Positions 1 to 7,050 of a DNA stretch of 64,000 nt are shown piece by piece. The translations under genes were made by a program, and so were the position numbers. The notes under the pieces were generated by a model. That model worked only from the letters and a program-made list of their open reading frames with translations, had not been told where the DNA came from and made no database searches. This DNA comes from JACDAN01 sp963834825 (GTDB taxonomy: Bacteria; Actinomycetota; Thermoleophilia; Gaiellales; Gaiellaceae). Each line of letters starts with the position of its first letter. Within the stretch, counting starts at the first letter, position 1. The stretch covers positions 283,902-347,901 of the forward strand of contig CAWICZ010000010.1 of the NCBI GenBank assembly GCA_963834825.1, in the 5' to 3' direction.

Positions 1-141
1 CCAGAGCGTCCGCAGAAGCACTTCCCCCGCATCCGGCGAGCCAACTTCGACCTCGTCGATCGCGAAATCCGAGTCCTTCGGGAACCCGACCGGATGCGCC
101 GCCAGCGTCACCCGCCGGTTGGTCTTCACGAGAACCGCCAT
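1..141 (-). CDS. NADP-dependent oxidoreductase, MDR/CurA type (partial)
   Basis: Only the first 47 residues are in the window; the rest lies beyond the left edge. The start is the ATG at 141, giving MAVLVKTNRRVTLAAHPVGF, followed by a DFxIDEVEVGSPDAGEVLLRTL stretch. That pattern (substrate-side beta strands, then PxxGEVLLRTL) is typical of zinc-independent medium-chain reductases of the CurA/prostaglandin-reductase group, which reduce activated C=C bonds with NADPH. The start overlaps the end of the upstream acyl-CoA dehydrogenase by 16 bases, so the two are co-transcribed. Family call is from the N-terminus only; the Rossmann domain is not visible. Confidence 0.7.
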   Translation of the reverse strand, partial: MAVLVKTNRRVTLAAHPVGFPKDSDFAIDEVEVGSPDAGEVLLRTLW

Positions 142-1328
142 ACCCCACCCTTCTCGAACTCCCGCAGGATCCGCCGGCTCACGACCATCCGATGAACCTC
201 GTCCGGCCCGTCGTAGATCCGCGCAGCGCGCGCGTTGGAATACATCTCCGCGAGCGGTGTCTCGTCGGTCAGGCCCCGCGCTCCGTGGACCTGGATCGCC
301 CGATCGATGACGTCGTGCAGAGCTCCCGCGGCGTAGTACTTGATCACCGAGACCTCGACCCGGGCCTCGTCGCCCTCGTCGATCTTCCGCGCCGCGTCGA
401 GCGTCATCAGCCGGCAGGCGTGGATCTCCGCCGCCGAGTCCGCGATCCAGTTCTGCACGGTCTGCTTGTCGGCGAGCCGCGAGCCGAACGCCTCTCGCTC
501 AAGTGAGTACGAGCAGAGGAGCTCGAACGCGCGCTGCATCTGGCCGAGCCAGCGCATGACGTGGTGGATCCGCCCCGGCCCGAGGCGCTTCTGGGCGATC
601 CGGAACCCGTCCCCCGGCTCGCCCAGCGTGTTCGCCACCGGCACTCGCACGCCGCGATACCAGACCTCGCAATGGGTCGACCAGCCGCTCCCGGCGTGGC
701 CCATGACGGGGATCGGACGGACGATCTCGACTCCGGGCGTGTCCGCAGGCACGACGATCTGCGACGCGCGCGCATGTGGCTCGGCGTCTGGATCGGTGAC
801 CGCCATCACGATGCCGAAGGCCGCGCCGTCGGCGCCCGACGAGAACCACTTGTGCCCGTCGATCACCCAGTCGTCGCCTTCGCGGCGCGCGGTCGTCCGC
901 AGTGTCGTCGGGTCCGACCCCGGCACCTCGGGCTCGGTCATCGAGAAGAACGAGCGGATCTCCCCGGCGACGAGCGGCCGCAGCCAGCGCTCCTTCTGCT
1001 CGTCCGTCCCGAACAGGTAGAGGATCTCCGCGTTCCCAGCGTCGGGCGCCTGGCAGCCGAAGACGAGCTGCGCGTAGGACGACCGTCCGATCTCCTCGTT
1101 CAGGTACGCGTAGGCGAGGAAGCCCTGGCCGGTGCCGCCTGCGTCGGGCGGGACGTGCGGCGCCCAGAGCCCTTGCTCCTTCGCCTTCGCACGGAGCGAC
1201 CGGACGAGCTCGGGGTCGTCGGTCCGGAGAGCCGCCTCGTTCGGGTAGACGTGCTCCTCCATGAACGCGCGATAACGAGCGCGCAGCTCAGCAATCTCCT
1301 CGGTCGTCGCGAGTTCCGTCACGGCCAC
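126..1328 (-). CDS. acyl-CoA dehydrogenase (ACAD11/LvaC-like)
   Basis: A 400-residue flavoprotein of normal family length. The N-terminal helical domain is followed by the middle beta domain (SMTEPEVPGSDPTTL near residue 130, HKWFSSGADGAAFG near 158). The C-terminal helical domain ends in QVHGARGLTDETPLAEMYSN and DGPDEVHRMVVSRRIL. The DGPDEVH ending is characteristic of ACAD10/11-type enzymes, which act on 4-phospho-acyl-CoA or long-chain acyl-CoA rather than simple short chains. The gene is divergent from the F420-type oxidoreductase by 19 bases. Its neighbours across the divergent junction include an aminoglycoside-phosphotransferase-like kinase and DUF6285, the usual partners of this subfamily. 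Confidence 0.93.
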   Translation of the reverse strand: MAVTELATTEEIAELRARYRAFMEEHVYPNEAALRTDDPELVRSLRAKAKEQGLWAPHVPPDAGGTGQGFLAYAYLNEEIGRSSYAQLVFGCQAPDAGNAEILYLFGTDEQKERWLRPLVAGEIRSFFSMTEPEVPGSDPTTLRTTARREGDDWVIDGHKWFSSGADGAAFGIVMAVTDPDAEPHARASQIVVPADTPGVEIVRPIPVMGHAGSGWSTHCEVWYRGVRVPVANTLGEPGDGFRIAQKRLGPGRIHHVMRWLGQMQRAFELLCSYSLEREAFGSRLADKQTVQNWIADSAAEIHACRLMTLDAARKIDEGDEARVEVSVIKYYAAGALHDVIDRAIQVHGARGLTDETPLAEMYSNARAARIYDGPDEVHRMVVSRRILREFEKGGVWRFS

Positions 1329-1333
1329 CCGGT

Positions 1334-1353
1334 TAGCATCGCACTTCGTGCGA
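1334..1353 (+). promoter_or_regulatory. leaderless promoter and hairpin over the GTG start
   Basis: A TAGCAT hexamer (1334-1339) lies 8 bases before the GTG at 1348, the spacing expected for a transcript that begins at its own start codon. The start codon also sits in a short perfect inverted repeat (TCGCAC, loop TTC, GTGCGA, 1339-1353). Whether that hairpin has a role is unknown. Confidence 0.45.
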
Positions 1354-2355
1354 CTCGGCTTCTACATGGGGTACGCGCCGCCCGGGACGAACCCGACGGA
1401 GCTGATCGACCTCGCCCGCGAGGCCGAGCGGGTCGGCTACGACTCTGCGTGGGCGGCAGAGGCGTGGGGGACGGACGCCGCGACCGTACTTGCCTGGCTG
1501 GCCGCGACGACCACGACGATCAAGGTCGGCTCGGCGATCTTCCAGATCCCCGCGCGGACGCCGACCAACACCGGGATGACGGCGGCGACGCTCGACCTGA
1601 TGTCCGGCGGGCGCTTCCTGCTCGGGCTCGGCGTTTCCGGCCCGCAGGTGGTCGAGGGCTGGCACGGCGAGCCCTGGGGGAAGCCGCTGGGGAAGATGCG
1701 GGAGTACGTGGAGATCGTCCGCGCCGTGTTGAGACGGCAGACGATCGAGCACTCGGGCGAGCACTACGCGATTCCGTATTCGGGCCCGAATGGCACTGGT
1801 CTCGGCAAGCCGTTGAAGCTGATGGCTCGGCCGCTCCGCGCCGAGATCCCGATCTATCTCGCCGTCTTCAAGCCGCGGTCGGTCGAGCTCGCCGCCGAGA
1901 TCGCCGACGGCTGGCTCCCGATCTTCTTCTCGCCCGAGCGCGCCCGCCAGACCTTTCCGGCGCCCTTCGCCCGCGGCAACGGCTTCGACATCGCTCCCGC
2001 AGTGCCGGCGCTCGCATCCGACGACGTCGAGTCGGCGCGCGACGCGCTCCGGCCCTACTACGCGCTCTACATCGGCGGCATGGGCGCCCGCGGCGCGAAC
2101 TTCTACAACGACCTCGTCGCGAGCTACGGGTTCGAGGCCGAGGCGAAGCAGATCCAGGATCTCTTCCTCGACGGCAAGCAGCGCGACGCCGCGGCGGCGG
2201 TACCGGATGCGCTGATCGACGAGATGGCGCTGGTCGGGCCGCCCGACCGGATCAAGGACCGGCTCGCGGCCTGGCAGGAGTCGGGCGCGACCACGCTCCT
2301 GGTCTCGGCCCGAGACCTGACAACCTTGCGTACCGTGGCGGAGGCGCTCCCATGA
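1348..2355 (+). CDS. LLM-class F420-type oxidoreductase
   Basis: 335 residues forming one TIM-barrel luciferase-like monooxygenase domain. MRLGFYMGYAPPGTNPTELI opens the first strand, AREAERVGYDSAWAAE follows, and GRFLLGLGVSGPQVVEGWHG near residue 90 is the conserved glycine-rich strand of F420-dependent members. The protein probably uses reduced F420 (or FMN) to oxidise or reduce an alcohol or aldehyde; the substrate is unknown. The GTG start is chosen because the barrel begins directly with it. The stop overlaps the SDR start as ATGA, so translation is probably coupled. It is the first gene of a plus-strand operon running to 4997. Confidence 0.9.
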   Translation: MRLGFYMGYAPPGTNPTELIDLAREAERVGYDSAWAAEAWGTDAATVLAWLAATTTTIKVGSAIFQIPARTPTNTGMTAATLDLMSGGRFLLGLGVSGPQVVEGWHGEPWGKPLGKMREYVEIVRAVLRRQTIEHSGEHYAIPYSGPNGTGLGKPLKLMARPLRAEIPIYLAVFKPRSVELAAEIADGWLPIFFSPERARQTFPAPFARGNGFDIAPAVPALASDDVESARDALRPYYALYIGGMGARGANFYNDLVASYGFEAEAKQIQDLFLDGKQRDAAAAVPDALIDEMALVGPPDRIKDRLAAWQESGATTLLVSARDLTTLRTVAEALP

Positions 2356-3116
2356 ATCTCTTCGATCTCTCCGGCAAGACCGCGATCGTCACCGGCGGCG
2401 GCAAGGGCATCGGCCGGCAGCTCGCGCAGGGCCTCGCCGAGGCCGGCGCGAACCTGGTCGTCTGCGCCCGTCAGGCCGACCGGTGCGAGCAGGCGGCCGC
2501 CGAGCTCGAGCAGCTTGGGGTCCGGGCGCTCGGTCTCGGCTGCGACGTCCGCGACCCGGACCAGGTTCAGGAGGTCGTCGCGAGGACGGTGGCCGACTTC
2601 GGCGGCGTCGACATCCTCGTCAACAACGCAGGAACCGTCTGGGGTGGGCCTCCGGAAGACACGCCGCTCGAGGGGTGGCAGAAGGTGGTCGACGTCAACC
2701 TGACCGGCGTCTTCCTCTTCTCGCAGGCCGCCGGCCGCCAGATGATCGACGCCGGCGGCGGCACGATCGTGAACATCGCGTCGGTCGCCGGGCTCCGGAG
2801 CGGGCCACCCGAGGTCATGAACGCGATCGCCTACAACACGACGAAGGGCGGCGTGATCGCGTTCACCCGAGACCTCGCCGGCAAGTGGGCGCACCACGGG
2901 ATCCGCGTCAACGCGATCGCGCCCGGCTGGTTCCCTTCGGACATGGCCAACTTCGTCCTCGACCAGTTCGGCGACGAGATCAAGCGCCGGATCCCGCTCG
3001 GCCGGTTCGGCGGGCCGGAGGACCTGAAAGGTGCGGTCGTCTTCCTGGCCTCGGAGGCCTCGTCCTACGTGACGGCGCAGACCCTCGTCGTCGACGGAGG
3101 CCAATCGGCTTGGTAG
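2352..3116 (+). CDS. SDR family oxidoreductase
   Basis: 254 residues, a classical short-chain dehydrogenase. TGGGKGIGRQLA near residue 13 is the TGxxxGxG cofactor loop and NNAG near 90 the structural motif. The catalytic Ser lies in NIASVAG (about 140), with a YNTTKGG Tyr-x-x-x-Lys around 157-161. It ends in SSYVTAQTLVVDGGQ, usual for FabG-like enzymes. The reaction is probably NAD(P)-linked oxidation of a 3-hydroxyacyl-CoA; in lva-type clusters the SDR does this after the phosphorylation/dehydrogenation steps. It overlaps the upstream oxidoreductase by 4 bases and the downstream kinase TTG start by 7. Confidence 0.93.
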   Translation: MNLFDLSGKTAIVTGGGKGIGRQLAQGLAEAGANLVVCARQADRCEQAAAELEQLGVRALGLGCDVRDPDQVQEVVARTVADFGGVDILVNNAGTVWGGPPEDTPLEGWQKVVDVNLTGVFLFSQAAGRQMIDAGGGTIVNIASVAGLRSGPPEVMNAIAYNTTKGGVIAFTRDLAGKWAHHGIRVNAIAPGWFPSDMANFVLDQFGDEIKRRIPLGRFGGPEDLKGAVVFLASEASSYVTAQTLVVDGGQSAW

Positions 3117-4043
3117 AGACCGCCCCGTGGGCGGATGAGCTGGAGACGCGGCTCGGGCGCCGCGTCACGTCGATGCAGTTGCTTCCGGGCGGCGCCTCGA
3201 AGGAGGCCTGGGCCGTGGACGCCGACGGCGAACGGCTGCTCGTCAGGCGCGCCCTCGCCGGCGTCATCCACGAGGCCACGCTGTCGCTGGAGAACGAGTT
3301 CGAGGTGCTGGAGGCCGCCGCCGAGGCCGGTGTCAAGGTGCCGCAGCCCGTCGCGTACCTGGGCGAGCTCGGCGGGCGCGAGGCGTTCGCGATGGAGCTC
3401 GTCGACGGCGAGACGATCGGGCGGCGCATCGTCCGCGACTCACCGCCCGGGCTCGAGACGCAGCTCGCCGACGAGCTGGCGAAGATCCACGCGATCCCGC
3501 CGGACCGGCTGCCGTTCCTGCGCTCCGGAGACGTCCTCGAGCGCTTCGAGCACGAGCTCGACTCCGTCGACGAGCCGCACCCGGCGCTCGAGTACGGCCT
3601 CTGGTGGCTCCGGGAGCACCGGCCCGAGCCACTCACGGACGTCGTGTCGCACGGCGACTTCCGCCTCGGGAACATCGTCGTCTCGGAGCGCGGTCTCGAG
3701 TATGTGCTCGACTGGGAGTTCGCGCACCTCTCCGATCCGCGCGAGGACGTCGCCTGGCCGATCGTTCGCGCGTGGCGGTTCGGCGCGCGACGACCGGCGG
3801 CTCGGCGGTATCGGCGAGCTCGGTCCATACCTTGCGCGGTACGCGGAGCTCACCGGGCGGTCGATCTCGGAGGCCGACCTGGACTGGTGGGAGGTGCTCG
3901 GCAACGTCAAGTGGGGCACCGGCTGCCTGACGCAGTCCAGGCGACACCTGAACGGTCAGGACCGCAGCGTCGAGTACGCGGTGCTCGGGCGGATGGCGGC
4001 CGAAATGGAGTACGAGCTCCTCGACCTGATCGAACGTGCCTGA
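3110..4043 (+). CDS. APH-family phosphotransferase, LvaA-like (frameshifted)
   Basis: An aminoglycoside-phosphotransferase-fold kinase of about 311 residues. Visible motifs are SHGDFRLGNIVV (catalytic HGD loop and metal Asn) and LDWEFAHL (metal-binding Asp). It reads in one frame to RAWRFGA near 3785. It then continues in the +1 frame with RDDRRLGGIGELGPYLARY and runs to 4043, so one base appears extra in the GCGCGCG tract. In the lva pathway this kinase phosphorylates the 4-hydroxyl of an acyl-CoA, preparing it for the ACAD11-like dehydrogenase. The TTG start at 3110 overlaps the SDR stop. The stop overlaps DUF6285 by 8 bases. I treat it as functional with a sequencing indel, but real disruption is not excluded. 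Confidence 0.82.
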
Positions 4044-4344
4044 CCGCCCGACCGCGCTCGAGCTGATCGAGGCCGTGACCGAGTTCCTCTCGACGGAGGT
4101 GCTGCCCGAGGCGACCGACCACCGCTTCAAGTTCCGCACACTCGTGGCACTGAACGCCCTCGGGATCGCGTACCGGGAGCTCGCGGCCGGCGACGACGTG
4201 CTGATGGGCGACGACGAGGCGGCCGCACTCGCGCGCCGGATTCGCGCCGGCGACGTACGCGAGGACGACCACGCGCTCCTGAAGCAGCACGTCGCCGCCA
4301 AGCTCCGCATCTCGAACCCCGGCTATCTCGACCGGTACCGGTGA
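4036..4344 (+). CDS. DUF6285 protein, LvaB-like kinase partner
   Basis: 102 residues, all alpha-helical by composition, with the DUF6285 pattern: LELIEAVTEFLSTEVLP, then FRTLVALNALGIAYREL, and a C-terminal KLRISNPGYLDRY. Members of this family sit directly after an APH-type kinase; in Pseudomonas putida LvaB is needed with LvaA for 4-hydroxyacyl-CoA phosphorylation. GTG start at 4036 inside the end of the kinase gene, and a GTGA overlap with the next gene, place it firmly in the same operon. Confidence 0.85.
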   Translation: MPDRPTALELIEAVTEFLSTEVLPEATDHRFKFRTLVALNALGIAYRELAAGDDVLMGDDEAAALARRIRAGDVREDDHALLKQHVAAKLRISNPGYLDRYR

Positions 4345-4997
4345 CCCGCCGCCGGATCTACCTGATGCGCCACGGCAAGGTGGCCTACTTCGACGAGGGA
4401 CGCCCGTTGCGTCCCGAGGACGTCCCGTTGACGCAAGAGGGCGAGGAGCAGGCCCGCGCCGCAGCGGCAGTTCTGGAGGGTGTCCGCTTCGATCGCGTGA
4501 TCACGAGCGGCCTCCCACGCACTGTCGAGACGGCACGGATCGTCGCGCCCGGAGCCGAGCCCGAGTCGTGGCCCGAGCTGCGCGAGATCGAGTCCGGACG
4601 CCTCGACGACATCCCAGAGGACGAGCTCGAGCAGGCGTTCTCCTCGGTGTTCAAGGACGTCGTTCCCGAGGAGCGACGCTTCCTCGCCGGCGAGACAGTG
4701 GGCTCGCTGCTCGACCGTGTGCTCCCCGCCGTCGAGCGTCTGCTCGCCGACCGCGACTGGGACATCGTGCTCGCCGTGCTCCACGGCGCCGTCAACCGCG
4801 CGATCCTCTCCCACGCGCTCACCGGCCGTCGCATGTACCTCGGCAACATCGAGCAGGCGCCGGGCTGCATCAACGTTCTAGACGTCGGCGACGACTGGAT
4901 CGTGCGCGCTGTGAACACGAACCCCGCCGATCTCGCGCACCGCGAGAGCCGGCTGCGGACGATGGAGGAGCTCTGGGCCGAGTTCAGGGGAGGCTGA
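4341..4997 (+). CDS. histidine phosphatase family protein
   Basis: 218 residues. IYLMRHGKVAYF near residue 5 carries the catalytic RHG of phosphoglycerate-mutase-like phosphatases. ITSGLPRTVETA supplies the second Arg/Thr of the pocket, and VLAVLHGAVNRAIL near 150 gives the second catalytic His. The family removes phosphate from small molecules or proteins. Its GTGA overlap with the DUF6285 gene is suggestive because the operon makes a phosphorylated acyl-CoA intermediate; a role in dephosphorylating it is inference. It is convergent with the TetR gene, overlapping by 14 bases. Confidence 0.9.
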   Translation: MTRRRIYLMRHGKVAYFDEGRPLRPEDVPLTQEGEEQARAAAAVLEGVRFDRVITSGLPRTVETARIVAPGAEPESWPELREIESGRLDDIPEDELEQAFSSVFKDVVPEERRFLAGETVGSLLDRVLPAVERLLADRDWDIVLAVLHGAVNRAILSHALTGRRMYLGNIEQAPGCINVLDVGDDWIVRAVNTNPADLAHRESRLRTMEELWAEFRGG

Positions 4998-5580
4998 CGC
5001 CGAGGATCGCAGCCTCGACCTCGCGCAGGCGGTCGACGTCGCCCCGGACATCGGCTACCGCGTCGTTGAAAAGGAAGGCTTCGGCGAGCCGCACGATCGC
5101 GTAGCCGAGCGTGGCCGGCTCGACCGGCGGGCGGTACGTCCCGGCCCGAACCTCGTCCTCGATCAGTCCGGTGACGATCGCGACCATCCGCGGCTGCACA
5201 TTCCCGCCGCTCGACGTGAGGATGCGAAGCGCCGTCCCGCGCTCGCGCTGCAGGAACTGGCGCAGCGCCGGAGACTCGGCGAGGCTGCGGTTGAGACGGT
5301 CGAACGTGTCGAGCAGCACGGGGCCGCCGCGGCCGCGCGCGCCGGCCCGCGCGGCTTCGACCACCGGCTCGACGGCGCGGATGACGACGTCGCCGATCAG
5401 CTCCTCGCGCGATCCGAACCAGCGGTAGATCGTCGTGCGCCCGAGGCCCAGCTCGCCCGCGATCTCCTGGACGTCGACCCGCTGCCCGCGCAGGTAGCGG
5501 TAGAGCGCCGCCTCGAGCACGTCCTCGCGGCTGGCGGCGGGCGGACGACCCCGCGGGCGTGGAGCGACGGCCTGCGTCAT
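4984..5580 (-). CDS. TetR/AcrR family regulator (QsdR-like)
   Basis: About 198 residues. The N-terminal helix-turn-helix is visible as VDVQEIAGELGLGRTTIYRW followed by FGSREELIGDV. The C-terminal ligand domain resembles the QsdR group. The ATG at 5580 is preferred over an upstream in-frame ATG at 5610 because TetR proteins normally start close to the PRGRPP basic arm. It is divergent from the secreted hydrolase at 5694, with two inverted repeats between them, so it probably represses that gene and itself. Confidence 0.88.
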   Translation of the reverse strand: MTQAVAPRPRGRPPAASREDVLEAALYRYLRGQRVDVQEIAGELGLGRTTIYRWFGSREELIGDVVIRAVEPVVEAARAGARGRGGPVLLDTFDRLNRSLAESPALRQFLQRERGTALRILTSSGGNVQPRMVAIVTGLIEDEVRAGTYRPPVEPATLGYAIVRLAEAFLFNDAVADVRGDVDRLREVEAAILGVSLP

Positions 5581-5602
5581 CGCTTGACCATACCGCGGGA
5601 TT

Positions 5603-5654
5603 CGGAACATTCCGTGCGCCGTGTTTTGTTACACGGCCTCAACTCTGTCATGAT
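5603..5654 (+). promoter_or_regulatory. candidate TetR operators and promoter
   Basis: Two inverted repeats lie between the divergent TetR and hydrolase genes. One is CGGAA-CA-TTCCG (5603-5614). The other has perfect 7-base arms GCCGTGT/ACACGGC with a 6-base centre (5618-5637). A possible hydrolase promoter overlaps the second: TTGTTA (5626-5631), 17-base spacer, CATGAT (5649-5654). Binding by the adjacent TetR protein is inferred from position. Confidence 0.5.
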
Positions 5655-5693
5655 TGCCGGCGCACTCGGCACAGACGCCTGGGAGGGGGAGAG

Positions 5694-7049
5694 ATGCAGA
5701 GAGCACGGTGGTTCCGGCTCGCGGCCTCGGCGATTCTGATGGCGGGCATGCTCGTTGCCTCGCCCGTCGCAGCCGGAGCGAAGGACAAGGCTCCGGACCT
5801 CAACCCGATCATCTTCGTCCACGGCGGCGCCGGCTCCGGCGCCCAGTTCGAGTCTCAGAAGATGCGCTTCACGAGCAACGGCTACCCGGCCGACCTGATC
5901 ACCGTGCTCGAGTACGACTCGACGTTCTCGATCAACACGATGGCCGACGTCCACGCGAAGCTCGACCAGCTCGTCGCGCAGCTCGAGGCAGAGAGCGGAC
6001 GAGACCAGGTCGACATCCTCGGACACTCCCTCGGTACGACCGTGATGCACGCCTACCTGGCCACGCCCGGCCGCGCCGCCAACGTCGCCCACTACGTCAA
6101 CATCGACGGCCGGACCTCGACCTCGCCGCCGGGCGGCGTGCCCACGCTGGCGATCTGGGCGGGGCTCGGCGCGCCCGGACGTGCGATTGGCGGAGCGACG
6201 AACGTCACGCTCTCAGGCCAGACCCACGTCCAATCTGCGACCTCCGCCGAGGCCTTCGCCGAGATGTACAGCTTCTTCACTGGCAACGACGCCCGCACGA
6301 CCGGCATCGTCGCAGCCGGCCAGGTGACGATCGCCGGCCGGGCCGTGATCTTTCCCCAGAACACCGGCGTGCCGGATGCGACGCTCGAGCTCTGGCGCGT
6401 CAGCGGCCAAAGCGGGCAGAGGAAATTCAAGCGGCCGGAGGCCAGCATCGCCATCGGCGGCGACGGCTCGTGGGGGCCGATCAAGGTCGAACGCGGCAAG
6501 CACTACGAGCTCGCGCTCCTGCGGACCGGCGCGCGCACGCACCATTTCTTCTACGAGCCTTTTGGCCGGAGCGATCACCTCCTCCGCCTGCTTACGAGCG
6601 TGCCCGGCGGCGGGGTCACCGACGGGCCGCTGATCCCGAAGAGCGACCGGCACGCCCAGCTGACCCTGCTGCGGTACAAGGAGATCTGGGGCGATCAGCC
6701 GACCGGCAACGACGTCCTCGAGGTCAACGGCGTGAACGTGTGCACCGCCCTGATCTGCCCGAGGAGCAAGCTGGTGAACAGCGTCCAGCTGGTCGACTGG
6801 GGCGGTGACGGAGTCACCGATCTGACCGCCCCGGTCCCGTTCTTCTTCGCGCAGGCCTTCGGCACCGGCGCCGACCTGTTCATGCCGGCAGCCGCGCCAC
6901 CGGACGGGACGGTGTCGGTCCGGCTGGCCTCGCGGGGCGGCGGGGAGCGAACGGTGAACGTCCCGAACTTCCCTTCGTCCACCGACCGCGTGACGGTGCA
7001 GCTGAACGACTTCGAAGGCTTTGAACACGGCTACGACAAGGAGGGGTAG
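5694..7049 (+). CDS. secreted alpha/beta hydrolase (lipase-like)
   Basis: 451 residues. A signal peptide spans about residues 1-27 (basic start, hydrophobic run, SPVAAGA cleavage region). NPIIFVHGGAGSGAQFESQK is the oxyanion-side HG loop and DILGHSLGTT near residue 110 is the GxSxG nucleophile elbow. The N-terminal half is the hydrolase fold. The C-terminal half is beta-rich and resembles a carbohydrate- or lipid-binding extension of extracellular esterases. The ATG at 5694 follows a strong purine-rich site (GGGAGGGGGAGAG). It is followed almost immediately by a second secreted lipase-like gene. Substrate unknown. Confidence 0.85.
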   Translation: MQRARWFRLAASAILMAGMLVASPVAAGAKDKAPDLNPIIFVHGGAGSGAQFESQKMRFTSNGYPADLITVLEYDSTFSINTMADVHAKLDQLVAQLEAESGRDQVDILGHSLGTTVMHAYLATPGRAANVAHYVNIDGRTSTSPPGGVPTLAIWAGLGAPGRAIGGATNVTLSGQTHVQSATSAEAFAEMYSFFTGNDARTTGIVAAGQVTIAGRAVIFPQNTGVPDATLELWRVSGQSGQRKFKRPEASIAIGGDGSWGPIKVERGKHYELALLRTGARTHHFFYEPFGRSDHLLRLLTSVPGGGVTDGPLIPKSDRHAQLTLLRYKEIWGDQPTGNDVLEVNGVNVCTALICPRSKLVNSVQLVDWGGDGVTDLTAPVPFFFAQAFGTGADLFMPAAAPPDGTVSVRLASRGGGERTVNVPNFPSSTDRVTVQLNDFEGFEHGYDKEG

Positions 7050-7050
7050 G

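Noticed and set aside
561..3116. A very long open frame (851 codons) overlapping the acyl-CoA dehydrogenase and F420-type enzyme
   Set aside because: Only its last 254 codons (the SDR) show a family; the rest is Arg/Pro-rich antisense or out-of-frame sequence typical of shadows in GC-rich DNA.
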